Below are positions 15,754 through 24,832 of a DNA stretch of 64,000 nucleotides, one piece after another. Both the position numbers and the translations under genes were made by a program. Each line of letters starts with the position of its first letter. Within the stretch, counting starts at the first letter, position 1. The notes below the pieces were generated by a model. It saw only the letters and a list, made by a program, of their open reading frames with translations. It was not told where the DNA came from and made no database searches. Source of the DNA: Paraburkholderia madseniana (GTDB taxonomy: Bacteria > Pseudomonadota > Gammaproteobacteria > Burkholderiales > Burkholderiaceae); assembly GCF_009690905.1 (NCBI RefSeq), contig NZ_VOSW01000016.1, positions 1-64,000 of the forward strand, given 5' to 3'.

Positions 15754-16390
15754 CTGCGTTCCTTGATGCTGCTGTGCCGAGTTGCGCTTGATAGACCGCG
15801 AGCCGTGCGTCGAAATCGGCGAGCCACTGGGCGTCGACAAACGCTTTGAGAATTCGTTGTACTTCGAACGCGGCGGTTTGTCCTTCGCGCTTGCCGGCGG
15901 CTGGCTTCAGCTTGCGCAAGAAACCGAGTTCGACGATCTTGTTTATTTGCGTGTCGATCTGATCAATCAGTTTGGCTTCGTTGCTGCCTGACGGTAGAAA
16001 CACACGAATCATTTCCACCATCTGCTCGCGGGTGAGAATGAGGCGCGTGTCACCACCGCCGGCGTCGGACTCGGCGAGCTTTTTGCGCAGCAATGCCAGC
16101 ATCAGGCTCACCGGAAAAGACAACGGGCGTCTTGCGACAAGACGGGGCAACGCTGGCGAATCGTCATCGCCGTTGTCGGGGCGGGAGCGCAGGAACGCGT
16201 AACCCTCTGCTTCGTCGAGCACCAACTCGAGATTCAACACTGTGACGTAATCCCTTACGCGCGCTTGCAAGTCGAGCAGGGCGCTCCATAGCGGCGCATC
16301 GGCATCGCGGTAAATCACGCCTTTAAGCAAGGGAATCAACAGGCTCGACAGATCGTGTGTCGAAGCCGTTGCGTCATGTTCCTGTTCCAA
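15746..16390 (-). CDS. jetB: Wadjet kite subunit JetB (DUF4194)
   Basis: A 214-residue protein of the DUF4194 family, the MksE-like kite subunit that links the kleisin JetA to the motor JetC. Family features seen are [18 protein letters not shown] near the N-terminus, [14 protein letters not shown], the [19 protein letters not shown] helix and a C-terminal winged-helix-like end. The start is taken as TTG 16390 because TAAGGA sits just upstream and coincides with the jetA stop codon (16396-16398). The longer frame from 16468 would overlap jetA by over 70 nt and adds non-conserved residues. Confidence 0.88.
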   Translation of the reverse strand: MEQEHDATASTHDLSSLLIPLLKGVIYRDADAPLWSALLDLQARVRDYVTVLNLELVLDEAEGYAFLRSRPDNGDDDSPALPRLVARRPLSFPVSLMLALLRKKLAESDAGGGDTRLILTREQMVEMIRVFLPSGSNEAKLIDQIDTQINKIVELGFLRKLKPAAGKREGQTAAFEVQRILKAFVDAQWLADFDARLAVYQAQLGTAASRNADD

Positions 16391-16395
16391 TATCC

Positions 16396-17850
16396 TTACC
16401 TCACGAAAATAACGCGTGGCAGGCTTGCCTGCCGGGTCTGTTGTTCGCCGCTGTCCTTCCGGCTGCACCAGACGATCGTCTCGCTGACCTGCTCGTCCAC
16501 CACCGTGCTGAATGTGTCGCCGGCAAGTTGCAAGTAAGCGACCAGTTCAGCCAAACCTTGCTGCAGAGGCTGAGTGTCGCAAAGCTCGCGCAGCGTCACT
16601 TGCGAACGGTCCTGCAGAACATGACGGATATGCCATACCAGTCTGGCTTTGTCGACTACGACCTGGGAGTACAACGCCGCGGCGTCGATGTCGGCATCAC
16701 CGGCCTCGATGGTGATGCCGGCAATGCGCGGTTTGAGGCTCGGGGCATAGAGTGGCCGCTCCATCGGCAGTTCGATCCCGGCTGCCGTGTCGGCGATAGT
16801 CATGACGTCCCCGGCTGTTGGCGTGTCTCGCAGGGCGAGCGCTTTGGCTTCCACGCCATGCAGGATATCCATGATGCGGCGGTTTTCAAGCCATGCCTGA
16901 TCATCGAGAAAGCGCCGCAACTGCTGCGATAGAAAAGCGACGGTGCGCTGCGTATGCTCGCCCGCTTCCAGCCAGTCGTAGTGAACCCGCCGTGTGCGCG
17001 CATCGGGTTTGAGTTCCGCCACGGGCGGAAGCGCCAGCACGCGGTCGAGCAACAGGGTCAGTTCTTCCTGGCGACTGCTCGACATCAGAAAGTCCCAAAA
17101 CGCCCTGAAGCTGCGCCCCTGATCCGAGTCGGCGATCGCATCGCGCTCGCCCATGATTTCCTCAAGCAGTTCGCCCTTTGCTCCGTCCCACAAAGCAATG
17201 CGCTCTCGCACCCGACGGTCGAGACCGCGAAAATTGTGTTCGACTTCGCGGAAATCGGTCAGCAGTTCGCGTGCGATCGCTGTGAACTGCTGGAAGCGAT
17301 CTTTCAGCGCCGTGTCATCCAGAAGCGAAATGTCTCCGGATTCCGCACGGGCGATTTCCGCATCGATCTCGGCTCGGCGCTTATGGAGTTCGGCAAGACG
17401 TGTCTCGGGGTCGCTTTCGCTGCCTTCGCTCATCTGTTTGAGCAATTCGAACAAGGTAAGCAAGCGCGATTCAGTACCGACGAAACTACGTTCCGTCAAT
17501 GTGCCAAGCCACGCAATGGCCTTTTCTGTTGCGGGCGTGAGATCGAAATGAGGTTCATCCGAATCCTGACGGTAAAACTTGCGTAACCAGCCTTTGTCGT
17601 TGGCGGCCCAGTCGTTCAGATAGTCGGACGCAGCTTTTGGAAAGGCGGTGGGACCGAGCTGCTCGCGCAGTGCATACAGTTCGTCTTCCAGCGCTTCGGC
17701 CAGGTCCGCTTGCGATATCACGCGCACATTGGGCGCTGTGAAAGTGCGATGCAGAAAGCTTGCGACAAGCGGCGCATGATCCGAGCGCAACAGCCGCCAT
17801 GCCGGATGGTTCTGGCGTAACGCGTCGAGCGTGGAATAGTCGAAGTTCAT
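16396..17850 (-). CDS. jetA: Wadjet kleisin subunit JetA (DUF3375)
   Basis: A 484-residue DUF3375 protein, the MksF-like kleisin of Wadjet. The N-terminal MNFDYSTLDALRQNHPAW and FLHRTFTAPN, the central TERSFVGTESRLLTLFELL and the EEIMGERDAIADSDQGRSF block are characteristic. It is first in the four-gene jetABCD operon, and its order and strand are those of type I Wadjet, which blocks plasmid transformation. The ATG at 17850 has only a weak ribosome-binding site. The promoter must lie in the 287-nt gap shared with the divergent Fic gene. Confidence 0.92.
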   Translation of the reverse strand: MNFDYSTLDALRQNHPAWRLLRSDHAPLVASFLHRTFTAPNVRVISQADLAEALEDELYALREQLGPTAFPKAASDYLNDWAANDKGWLRKFYRQDSDEPHFDLTPATEKAIAWLGTLTERSFVGTESRLLTLFELLKQMSEGSESDPETRLAELHKRRAEIDAEIARAESGDISLLDDTALKDRFQQFTAIARELLTDFREVEHNFRGLDRRVRERIALWDGAKGELLEEIMGERDAIADSDQGRSFRAFWDFLMSSSRQEELTLLLDRVLALPPVAELKPDARTRRVHYDWLEAGEHTQRTVAFLSQQLRRFLDDQAWLENRRIMDILHGVEAKALALRDTPTAGDVMTIADTAAGIELPMERPLYAPSLKPRIAGITIEAGDADIDAAALYSQVVVDKARLVWHIRHVLQDRSQVTLRELCDTQPLQQGLAELVAYLQLAGDTFSTVVDEQVSETIVWCSRKDSGEQQTRQASLPRVIFVR

Positions 17851-18065
17851 GGGGCAAGGATGGCAAAAGCGGAAACGAACGGTGTCGCGAAACGCGATGA
17901 TAGTCTAGCTTTTTCGTCTCCCATGCTTTGTGGGTTTCGACGTGCGGTTACGTTGGAAACCTTGCTGCTTATGAAGCTGTCCGCCTCGGCTTCGCCACCT
18001 CATCCCACTCGATCCGCTCGGGAAATCGGTCGCTCGCAAGGCGCCTAAGCCCACGGGCAGCGAAT

Positions 18066-18161
18066 AGCTTCGTTATTCTCCGCATTTTTTGCGGAAAATA
18101 ATTGATATCTGCGGGAAAAGTGGGCCATAATCTCCGCATGAATCGCGGAGATTGGTTATAC
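18066..18161 (+). promoter_or_regulatory. Promoter and operator-like dyads of the Fic gene; predicted leaderless start
   Basis: TTGATA (18102-18107) and CATAAT (18126-18131) are separated by 18 nt, which places the transcription start at about 18138, the A of the start codon. Two dyads share the core CTCCGC/TCCGCA. One is TCCGCA-N5-TGCGGA near 18079-18095. The other is ATCTCCGC-N7-GCGGAGAT at 18130-18152, lying over the start codon. They look like operators for a dimeric repressor, possibly the winged-helix C-terminus of the Fic protein itself. Confidence 0.5.
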
Positions 18162-19253
18162 ATCTGGGAATCCCCCGAATGGCCCGCATGGCGCTATGAC
18201 TTGTCACGCCTTGTGGTACCGCTGGCGGAAGTTTCCCGAGCTCAAGGCTTGTTGCTGGGGCGTCTTGCCGATGTCGGCCTGACGTTGCGCGACGAGGCCA
18301 GTCTGGACGCGCTCACCGAAGACGTCATCAAAACCAGCGAAATTGAAGGTGAACGGCTGAATATCGCCTCGGTACGCTCGTCGATTGCGCGCAAGCTCGG
18401 TGTCGATATCGGCGCGCTCGCGCCGATCGACCGTCACGTCGAAGGCGTCGTGGAAATGGTGCTCAACGCCACGCTGCTGTGCGCGAACGAGGTCACGCGA
18501 GACCGTTTGTTTGCGTGGCATGCCGCGCTTTTCCCGACGGGTTTCAGCGGTATGGCCCGGATCCGCGTAGCGAACTGGCGTGACGATTCCACCGGCGCAA
18601 TGCAGGTCGTGTCTGGCCCAATCGGCCGGCAAACGGTTCACTTCGAGGCGCCGCCCGCCGCGCGGCTGGATTCGGAAGCTGACCGCTTTCTCGCCTGGCT
18701 CAATGATGATTCGGCCGATCCTCCGGTTCTGAAGGCAGGGCTCGCCCACCTCTGGTTCGTCACCTTGCATCCCTTCGACGACGGGAATGGCCGCATTGCA
18801 AGAGCCATCGGCGATTTGCTTCTGGCACGCGCCGATGGCAGTCCGCAGCGTTTCTACAGCTTGTCGGCACAGATCCAGCGTGAGCGCAAAGACTATTACG
18901 ACATCCTCGAACGCACGCAAAAAGGCACGCTTGATGTCACCGAGTGGTTGGCGTGGTTCCTCGGTACCTTGCATCGCGCAGTCGACAGCGCGCAACTCAC
19001 GTTGAACGCGGTGTTGACGAAGTCCCGCTTCTGGCAACGCTGGGCAGGTTCACCGTTTAACGAGCGGCAACTCAAATTGTTGAACCGTCTGCTCGACGGT
19101 TTTGACGGCAAGTTGACCAGCAGCAAGTGGGCAACCATTGCGAAGTGTTCACCTGATACCGCGTTGCGCGATATCAGCGAACTGGTCACATTCGGCGTGT
19201 TGAAAAAATCAGCAGCAGGTGGCCGCAGCACGTCGTACGAGTTAGCGGATTGA
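18138..19253 (+). CDS. Fic family protein with DUF4172 N-terminus
   Basis: 371 residues. The order is a DUF4172 N-terminal domain (IWESPEWPAWRYD), an inhibitory helix motif TSEIEGE (~65-71), the catalytic Fic motif HPFDDGNGRIAR (~211-222) and a C-terminal winged-helix region ending SYELAD. Fic enzymes usually transfer AMP to target hydroxyls. The S-x-x-x-E-G helix predicts auto-inhibition in cis (class II type). ATG 18138 is preferred to an upstream TTG (18102) because it follows the -10 element directly. The gene is divergent from jetABCD and may be part of the same defence block or a transferred regulator; its target is unknown. Confidence 0.88.
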   Translation: MNRGDWLYIWESPEWPAWRYDLSRLVVPLAEVSRAQGLLLGRLADVGLTLRDEASLDALTEDVIKTSEIEGERLNIASVRSSIARKLGVDIGALAPIDRHVEGVVEMVLNATLLCANEVTRDRLFAWHAALFPTGFSGMARIRVANWRDDSTGAMQVVSGPIGRQTVHFEAPPAARLDSEADRFLAWLNDDSADPPVLKAGLAHLWFVTLHPFDDGNGRIARAIGDLLLARADGSPQRFYSLSAQIQRERKDYYDILERTQKGTLDVTEWLAWFLGTLHRAVDSAQLTLNAVLTKSRFWQRWAGSPFNERQLKLLNRLLDGFDGKLTSSKWATIAKCSPDTALRDISELVTFGVLKKSAAGGRSTSYELAD

Positions 19254-19599
19254 GCGTCCCTAAGTAGCCGCACTTATCCACACCCCCCTCTGGACAACTT
19301 TTGTACAAACTACCTGACACGTTGTGGGCGAAACTTTGATAAACCGGCGACCTCGCCAGGTCAGTCCAAAGTTTTCCCTGGCTCCCCGGTCCTGTTCGCC
19401 CACCCTCCGCAGGGTTATCGATTCCGCATCCCCTTGATCGGTAAACGAAGATCCAAGTTATCCACAGCAAGGCGAGGTGCTTGTTAACTATTACTACGTA
19501 TACATATACAAAGACTATAAAAACCAGAGACGCATCCCCAAACCCCGCTGCGTAAACATGCACAAGGCAGGCAAAACAACCGGAACCAACCCAAACCCC
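19254..19599. other. Gene-free stretch with two perfect DnaA boxes and an AT-rich tract
   Basis: No gene. TTATCCACA, the perfect consensus DnaA box, occurs at 19274-19282 and again at 19458-19466 in the same orientation. A degenerate box in the other orientation is at 19289-19297. An AT-rich run follows at about 19485-19530. This layout resembles a replication-initiation or DnaA-titration site, but no rep gene lies next to it. Confidence 0.45.
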
Positions 19600-20466
19600 T
19601 CAAACCAACGGCAAACAAATCTCCGTCAACAACTCAGCAGGCGCAGTCTCCTTCGGACTATTCAAATACTCCTCGAACACCGGCGCATCCGCAGCCTCAC
19701 GGCCCGACTGCACAAGCCACGTCCCATACAACCACTCATAAGCCGCCCGCATATCGCTATACGGCCCCTTATGCCGCAACACCGCGTACTCCCCGCCCTT
19801 CACATGCGCCACCGAAACCGGCGGACTCACCGTCACCGAAGCCTGCACCGGATGCGGCAACAACACCCCAGCCTTCGACCGCAACTCATCCTCCGCAACA
19901 ACACCAGGATCGTCGTAGTAAATCCCGATCATGCGCATCTGTCCCGCCAGCAAATTATGTTTCGCCAACCAGCCGAACAGCCCATCGAACGCCTTGCCGA
20001 CCTGCATATACGGCCCAACGTGATCCACCGACAAAACCTCCATCGGCTCCACGCTGCGAATCACCACTTCACGCATCGTCATTTGATCGTCTCCTGAAAG
20101 TGCCGGACGAAACCGGCTATGCGTACCCTGCTTGCGATACTGCGCGGGCGGAATGCCAAAAACCGCGCGGAAGGTGCGAGTGAAAGACTGCAAACTGCTA
20201 TAGCCCGAGCGCTCGGCAATCTCAGCGATCGGCATCGAACCATTCGCCAGATATCCCGCGGCGCGATGCAACCGCAAACGCCGCACAGTCGTTGCCACCG
20301 TCTCGCCATACATCGCCTGAAAGATGCGATGCCAGTGATACGGCGACATGCAGGCGATTTGCGCGAGACGATCGATATCCAGCGGTTCGTCAAGATGGTC
20401 GTAAATATGGTCCAGCACGCGACCAAGCCGCGTTTCGTAGCGCGCACGATTGTCCGATTGGTTCAT
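19600..20466 (-). CDS. AraC family regulator with GyrI-like effector domain
   Basis: 288 residues. An AraC HTH pair occupies the N-terminal ~110 residues (IDRLAQIACMSPYHWHRIFQ; IAEIAERSGYSSLQSFTRTF), followed by a GyrI/SOUL-like ligand domain (MREVVIRSVEPMEVLSVDHVGPY onward). This is the Rob/SbmC-type layout used for small-molecule sensing. The ATG at 20466 matches the usual start of the family; the frame extends 21 codons further without similarity. It is divergent from the ethanolamine permease gene with 255 nt between them and may regulate it, though that is only positional. Confidence 0.85.
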   Translation of the reverse strand: MNQSDNRARYETRLGRVLDHIYDHLDEPLDIDRLAQIACMSPYHWHRIFQAMYGETVATTVRRLRLHRAAGYLANGSMPIAEIAERSGYSSLQSFTRTFRAVFGIPPAQYRKQGTHSRFRPALSGDDQMTMREVVIRSVEPMEVLSVDHVGPYMQVGKAFDGLFGWLAKHNLLAGQMRMIGIYYDDPGVVAEDELRSKAGVLLPHPVQASVTVSPPVSVAHVKGGEYAVLRHKGPYSDMRAAYEWLYGTWLVQSGREAADAPVFEEYLNSPKETAPAELLTEICLPLV

Positions 20467-20721
20467 GACTAAGTGGCCAACAAAGAGAAGATTGCTGAAG
20501 GGATGCGAACCAAAGTACCACGTCCCCATTTACCAAATCCTGCGAACTTCGCCAAAGCATTCGTGAACGGAATTAAGCACCCACTGACACAATCACGCCC
20601 GAACTTTGCCGAATTTCGATAACACCTCGAATAATGGCTCACTACCATCGACTGAAGCCTGTCCGCCCATGCACCGCAAAGCCTTGCGGCGTCGAGCAAG
20701 CGACAACATCAGGAGCGCCCG

Positions 20722-22125
20722 ATGAAATCAGAGTCCAAAAATCAGCACGTCGGTAAATTCACGCATCACGAGTTGAAGCAGACGCTCGGCACGTGGCAAC
20801 TGTGGGGGATCGCGGTCGGTCTGGTCATTTCCGGCGAGTATTTCGGCTGGAGCTACGGCTGGGCGAGCGCCGGCACGCTCGGCTTCGTCATCACGGCGGT
20901 TTTCATTGCCGCGATGTACACCACCTTCATTTTCAGCTTCACCGAACTCACCACGTCGATTCCGCATGCGGGCGGCCCGTTCGCCTACGCGCGCCACGCT
21001 TTCGGCCCGACCGGCGGTTATCTGGCGGGCGCGGCAACGTTAGTCGAATTCGTGTTTGCACCACCGGCGATTGCGCTCGCGATCGGCGCCTATCTGCACG
21101 TGCAGTTTCCGGGTCTCGAACCGAAACATGCGGCGATGGGTGCGTATCTCGTCTTCATGGCACTGAATATCGTCGGTGTGCAGATCGCCGCGGCCTTCGA
21201 GTTGTGTGTGACGCTGCTCGCGATCTTCGAATTGCTGGTGTTCATGGGCGTCGTGTCGCCGGGATTCCAGTGGTCGAATTTCACGAAGGGTGGCTGGTCT
21301 GGCGCGGACACCTTCAGCATGGGCTCGTTCCATGGCATGTTCGCAGCGATTCCCTTCGCGATCTGGTTTTTCCTCGCGATTGAAGGCGTGGCGATGGCTG
21401 CCGAAGAAGCCAAGAACCCCAAGCGTTCGATTCCGATCGCCTATGTCGCCGGTATTCTGACCTTGGTCGTGCTCGCCATCGGCGTGATGGTGTTCGCAGG
21501 CGCCGCCGGCGACTGGACCAAGCTGTCGAACATCAACGATCCGCTGCCGCAGGCCATGAAATTCATCGTCGGTGAACATAGCGGCTGGATGCATATGCTG
21601 GTGTGGCTTGGCCTGTTCGGGCTCGTCGCGTCGTTTCACGGCATCATCCTCGGATACTCGCGGCAGATCTTCGCGCTGGCTCGCGCCGGTTATCTGCCGG
21701 AGTGGCTCTCCAAGGTGCATCCGCGCTTCAAGACGCCGCATCGCGCGATCATCGCGGGTGGTGTGGTCGGCATCGCCGCGATCTATAGCGACGAGCTGAT
21801 CCAGTTCGGCGGCCAGACGCTGACGGCGAACATCGTGACGATGTCCGTATTTGGCGCTATCGTGATGTATATCATCAGCATGTTGTCGCTGTTCAAGCTG
21901 CGTCGCTCGGAGCCGAACATGGAACGCCCGTTCCGCGCGCCGCTATTTCCGTTCTTTCCGGCGTTCGCGTTGGTGGCGGCGGTGATTTGTCTGGCTACGA
22001 TGGTCTATTTCAATTTCCTGGTGGCCATCGTGTTCGCGATTTTCCTCGCGCTCGGCTACGTCTACTTCTTGTTGACGCGCCATCAACGCGAAGCAGCGCC
22101 GTCGGACGCTTTGCTCGAAGAGTGA
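20722..22125 (+). CDS. eat: Ethanolamine permease
   Basis: A 467-residue APC-superfamily transporter with about 12 hydrophobic helices. LGTWQLWGIAVGLVISGEYF at the N-terminus, FTELTTSIPHAGGPFAYARH, FFLAIEGVAMAAEEAKNPKR and GYSRQIFALARAGYLPEWL are hallmarks of the Eat family. It takes up ethanolamine across the inner membrane for the lyase encoded directly downstream; eutB starts 43 nt later, so the genes likely form one operon. The B12-dependent microcompartment genes of enterobacteria are not present. Confidence 0.92.
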   Translation: MKSESKNQHVGKFTHHELKQTLGTWQLWGIAVGLVISGEYFGWSYGWASAGTLGFVITAVFIAAMYTTFIFSFTELTTSIPHAGGPFAYARHAFGPTGGYLAGAATLVEFVFAPPAIALAIGAYLHVQFPGLEPKHAAMGAYLVFMALNIVGVQIAAAFELCVTLLAIFELLVFMGVVSPGFQWSNFTKGGWSGADTFSMGSFHGMFAAIPFAIWFFLAIEGVAMAAEEAKNPKRSIPIAYVAGILTLVVLAIGVMVFAGAAGDWTKLSNINDPLPQAMKFIVGEHSGWMHMLVWLGLFGLVASFHGIILGYSRQIFALARAGYLPEWLSKVHPRFKTPHRAIIAGGVVGIAAIYSDELIQFGGQTLTANIVTMSVFGAIVMYIISMLSLFKLRRSEPNMERPFRAPLFPFFPAFALVAAVICLATMVYFNFLVAIVFAIFLALGYVYFLLTRHQREAAPSDALLEE

Positions 22126-22168
22126 CGGATCGAGCCGCTGCGTAAGCAGCGGCGATGGAGTCGTAGAG

Positions 22169-23563
22169 ATGAGCTACACCGAGATAATCGGCAGCCGCAC
22201 GTATCGCTTTGCCGACCTGAAAACCTTGATGGCGAAGGCCAGTCCGCTGCGTTCCGGCGACCAGCTCGCGGGCGTCGCGGCGGCGAGCGAAGAAGAGCGT
22301 GTCGCGGCCAAGATGGCGCTCGCGCAGGTGCCGCTGCGCACGTTTCTCAACGAAGCGCTGATCCCGTACGAAAGCGACGAGGTCACGCGTCTGGTGATCG
22401 ACGATCACTCGCCGCAAGCGTTCGCTGAGATCTCGCATCTGACGGTCGGCGATTTCCGCAACTGGCTGTTGAGCAGCACGACCGATGCGGACGCGCTCAC
22501 GCGTATCACCGCCGGCCTCACGCCGGAGATGGTTGCGGCCGTTTCGAAGCTGATGCGCAATCAGGATCTGATCGCGGCGGCGCGCAAGCGTCCGGTGATT
22601 ACGCGCTTTCGCAATACGATCGGCTTACCCGGTCACATGTCGGTGCGTCTGCAACCGAATCATCCGACCGACGATGTCAAAGGTATCGCCGCATCGATGC
22701 TCGATGGCCTGATGTACGGCTGCGGCGATGCGATGATCGGCATCAATCCGGCCAGCGACAATCTTGCCGCGATCACCAAGCTGTTGCTAATGATCGATGA
22801 CTTCCGCCAACGCTATCAGGTGCCCACGCAATCGTGCGTGCTGACTCACGTCACGAACACGATCGCGGCGATTGAGAAAGGCGCGCCGGTCGATCTGGTG
22901 TTTCAGTCGATTGCCGGAACGGAGAAAGCGAACGCGGGTTTCGGTATTTCGCTTGCGCTATTGCAGGAGGCGTATGAAGCAGGGTTGTCGTTGAAACGCG
23001 GCACTGTCGGCAATAACCTGATGTATTTCGAAACCGGGCAGGGCAGCGCCTTGTCGGCCGATGCGCATTTTGGTGTCGATCAACAGACATGCGAAGTGCG
23101 CGCCTATGCGGTCGCGCGCAAGTTCAATCCGTTTCTGGTGAACACGGTGGTCGGCTTCATTGGACCGGAGTATCTGTACGACGGCAAGCAGATCACGCGC
23201 GCGGGCCTTGAAGACCACTTCTGCGGCAAGCTGCTCGGCGTGCCGATGGGTTGCGACATTTGCTATACGAATCACGCCGAAGCCGATCAGGACGACATGG
23301 ATAACCTGCTCACGCTACTCGGCGTGGCGGGCATCAACTTCATCATGGGCATTCCAGGTGCGGACGACGTGATGCTCAACTATCAAAGCACGTCCTTCCA
23401 CGATGCCCTTTACGTACGCGACGTGCTCGGCCTGCGCCGCGCACCGGAATTCGAAGAGTGGCTGGAGTCGATGCAGATCACCGACGCGCGTGGCGCTTTG
23501 TTGAGTGCATCGTCACAGCAACCTCTGCTGGCAGGCGCGAATGACTGGATGGGCATCGCATGA
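22169..23563 (+). CDS. eutB: Ethanolamine ammonia-lyase large subunit
   Basis: 464 residues, the normal EutB length. With EutC and adenosylcobalamin it converts ethanolamine to acetaldehyde and ammonia. Recognisable blocks are FRNTIGLPGHMSVRLQPNHP, DGLMYGCGDAMIGINPA, LTHVTNTI, YFETGQGSALSADAHFGVDQ and DICYTNHAEADQDDMDNL. It is translated with eutC through a 4-nt overlap (23560-23563). No sign of damage. Confidence 0.96.
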   Translation: MSYTEIIGSRTYRFADLKTLMAKASPLRSGDQLAGVAAASEEERVAAKMALAQVPLRTFLNEALIPYESDEVTRLVIDDHSPQAFAEISHLTVGDFRNWLLSSTTDADALTRITAGLTPEMVAAVSKLMRNQDLIAAARKRPVITRFRNTIGLPGHMSVRLQPNHPTDDVKGIAASMLDGLMYGCGDAMIGINPASDNLAAITKLLLMIDDFRQRYQVPTQSCVLTHVTNTIAAIEKGAPVDLVFQSIAGTEKANAGFGISLALLQEAYEAGLSLKRGTVGNNLMYFETGQGSALSADAHFGVDQQTCEVRAYAVARKFNPFLVNTVVGFIGPEYLYDGKQITRAGLEDHFCGKLLGVPMGCDICYTNHAEADQDDMDNLLTLLGVAGINFIMGIPGADDVMLNYQSTSFHDALYVRDVLGLRRAPEFEEWLESMQITDARGALLSASSQQPLLAGANDWMGIA

Positions 23564-24345
23564 GCGACTTCCTCGAAAAGAATCCATGGAACGCGCTGCG
23601 CCAGTTCACCAACGCACGCATCGCGTTGGGCCGCGCGGGCAACAGTCTGCCGACGGCTCCGTTGTTGGCGTTCAACCTGTCGCATGCGCAGGCACGCGAT
23701 GCGGTGCATCATCCGCTCGATACGGACATGCTGCACGAACAGTTGCGCGCGCAAAGTTTCAGCACACTGGATGTGCATAGTGCCGCGCCCGATCGCGAGC
23801 ATTATTTGCGGCGCCCGGATCTCGGCAGGCGCTTGAGCGATGAGAGCCGCGCAGCGCTTGGACAACTCAAGGTGGATTCACCCGAAGTGGTCTTCGTCAT
23901 CGCAGATGGTCTCTCTGCATTCGCTGCGTCGAAACAATCGATTCCGCTGCTGCAAGCCGTTTGCACGAAACTCACGGATTGGAAGATCGGCCCGGTAGTA
24001 GTCGCACGTCAGGCCCGCGTCGCGCTCGGTGACGAAATCGGAGAACTGCTCGATGTCAAACTGGTTGTGATGCTGATCGGCGAACGACCAGGTTTGAGTT
24101 CGCCCGATAGTCTCGGCATCTATTTGACTTACGCGCCGAAAGTGGGCTGCAGCGATGCGCAACGCAACTGCATTTCCAACGTGCGTCCCGAAGGTCTTAA
24201 CTACGAATCAGCCGCGCACAAGTTGCACTACCTACTGACGCACGCAAAGCGCTTGGGTCTAACGGGCGTTGGTTTGAAAGATGATAGCGACACGCTGCTA
24301 GCGAGTACGCCGACAACACCGGCAGTCGGCGACGACTCAATTTAG
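23560..24345 (+). CDS. eutC: Ethanolamine ammonia-lyase small subunit
   Basis: 261 residues. It starts with ATG overlapping the eutB stop. Conserved features are the N-terminal NPWNALRQFTNARIALGRAGNS, VFVIADGLSAFA, IGERPGLSSPDSLGIYLTYAP and NCISNVRPEGLNYESA. EutC closes the B12-binding active site of the lyase. It is the last gene of the eat-eutB-eutC unit and is convergent with the DUF779 gene 16 nt away, with no obvious terminator between. Confidence 0.95.
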   Translation: MSDFLEKNPWNALRQFTNARIALGRAGNSLPTAPLLAFNLSHAQARDAVHHPLDTDMLHEQLRAQSFSTLDVHSAAPDREHYLRRPDLGRRLSDESRAALGQLKVDSPEVVFVIADGLSAFAASKQSIPLLQAVCTKLTDWKIGPVVVARQARVALGDEIGELLDVKLVVMLIGERPGLSSPDSLGIYLTYAPKVGCSDAQRNCISNVRPEGLNYESAAHKLHYLLTHAKRLGLTGVGLKDDSDTLLASTPTTPAVGDDSI

Positions 24346-24361
24346 ACATGATATAGAAACG

Positions 24362-24757
24362 CTAAGCATCCGCCCGTTCCACCGGATGCGTTTCCAACCA
24401 CGCGTTCTCTTCATCCTCGAAGAGCCGCGAGCGTGTCAAAAACCGTAACCCGCTCGGCCGCTCCAAAGAAAACATCCCGCCATTCCCCGGCACCACATCG
24501 ATGATCAGTTGCGTGTGCTGCCAGTATTCGAACTGCGATTCGCTCATATAAAACGGCACGCCGGCAATCGTGCCGAGTTTCACATCGGACGAGCCGACCA
24601 TGAACTCACTCTGAGGGAACATCATCGGCGCGCTGCCGTCGCAGCAACCACCGGATTGGTGAAACAACACGGCCCCGCGTTCGGCGCATAGCTTGTCGAT
24701 CAAATCGACCGCAGCAGGCGTCGCGATCACACGGGCTACTTCCTTCTCATCAGCCAT
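24362..24757 (-). CDS. DUF779 family protein, aldehyde dehydrogenase partner
   Basis: About 131 residues. The DUF779 signature is clear: GAVLFHQSGGCCDGSAPMM, GTIAGVPFYM and EYWQHTQLIIDVVPGNGGMFSLE. The double Cys in GGCCDGS suggests metal binding. The family is found beside aldehyde and alcohol dehydrogenase genes; here the dehydrogenase is directly upstream on the same strand. Biochemical role unknown. Start taken at ATG 24757 with GAGGG upstream; a GTG one codon earlier is possible. The hairpin at 24773-24804 lies between it and the dehydrogenase, so expression relative to that gene may be reduced. Confidence 0.85.
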   Translation of the reverse strand: MADEKEVARVIATPAAVDLIDKLCAERGAVLFHQSGGCCDGSAPMMFPQSEFMVGSSDVKLGTIAGVPFYMSESQFEYWQHTQLIIDVVPGNGGMFSLERPSGLRFLTRSRLFEDEENAWLETHPVERADA

Positions 24758-24772
24758 CACATGCCCTCGTTG

Positions 24773-24804
24773 AAAAAGAGCGAGCCGCGTAATGCGGCTC
24801 GCTC
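24773..24804 (-). terminator. Intrinsic terminator after the aldehyde dehydrogenase gene
   Basis: Perfect 11-bp stem GAGCGAGCCGC (24778-24788) and GCGGCTCGCTC (24794-24804) with a 5-nt loop. Read on the minus strand it is followed by TTTTT (24773-24777). It lies between aldehyde dehydrogenase and the DUF779 gene and probably attenuates read-through. Confidence 0.75.
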
Positions 24805-24832
24805 GAACAGAATTGCTAACGCCTCGTAAAGC

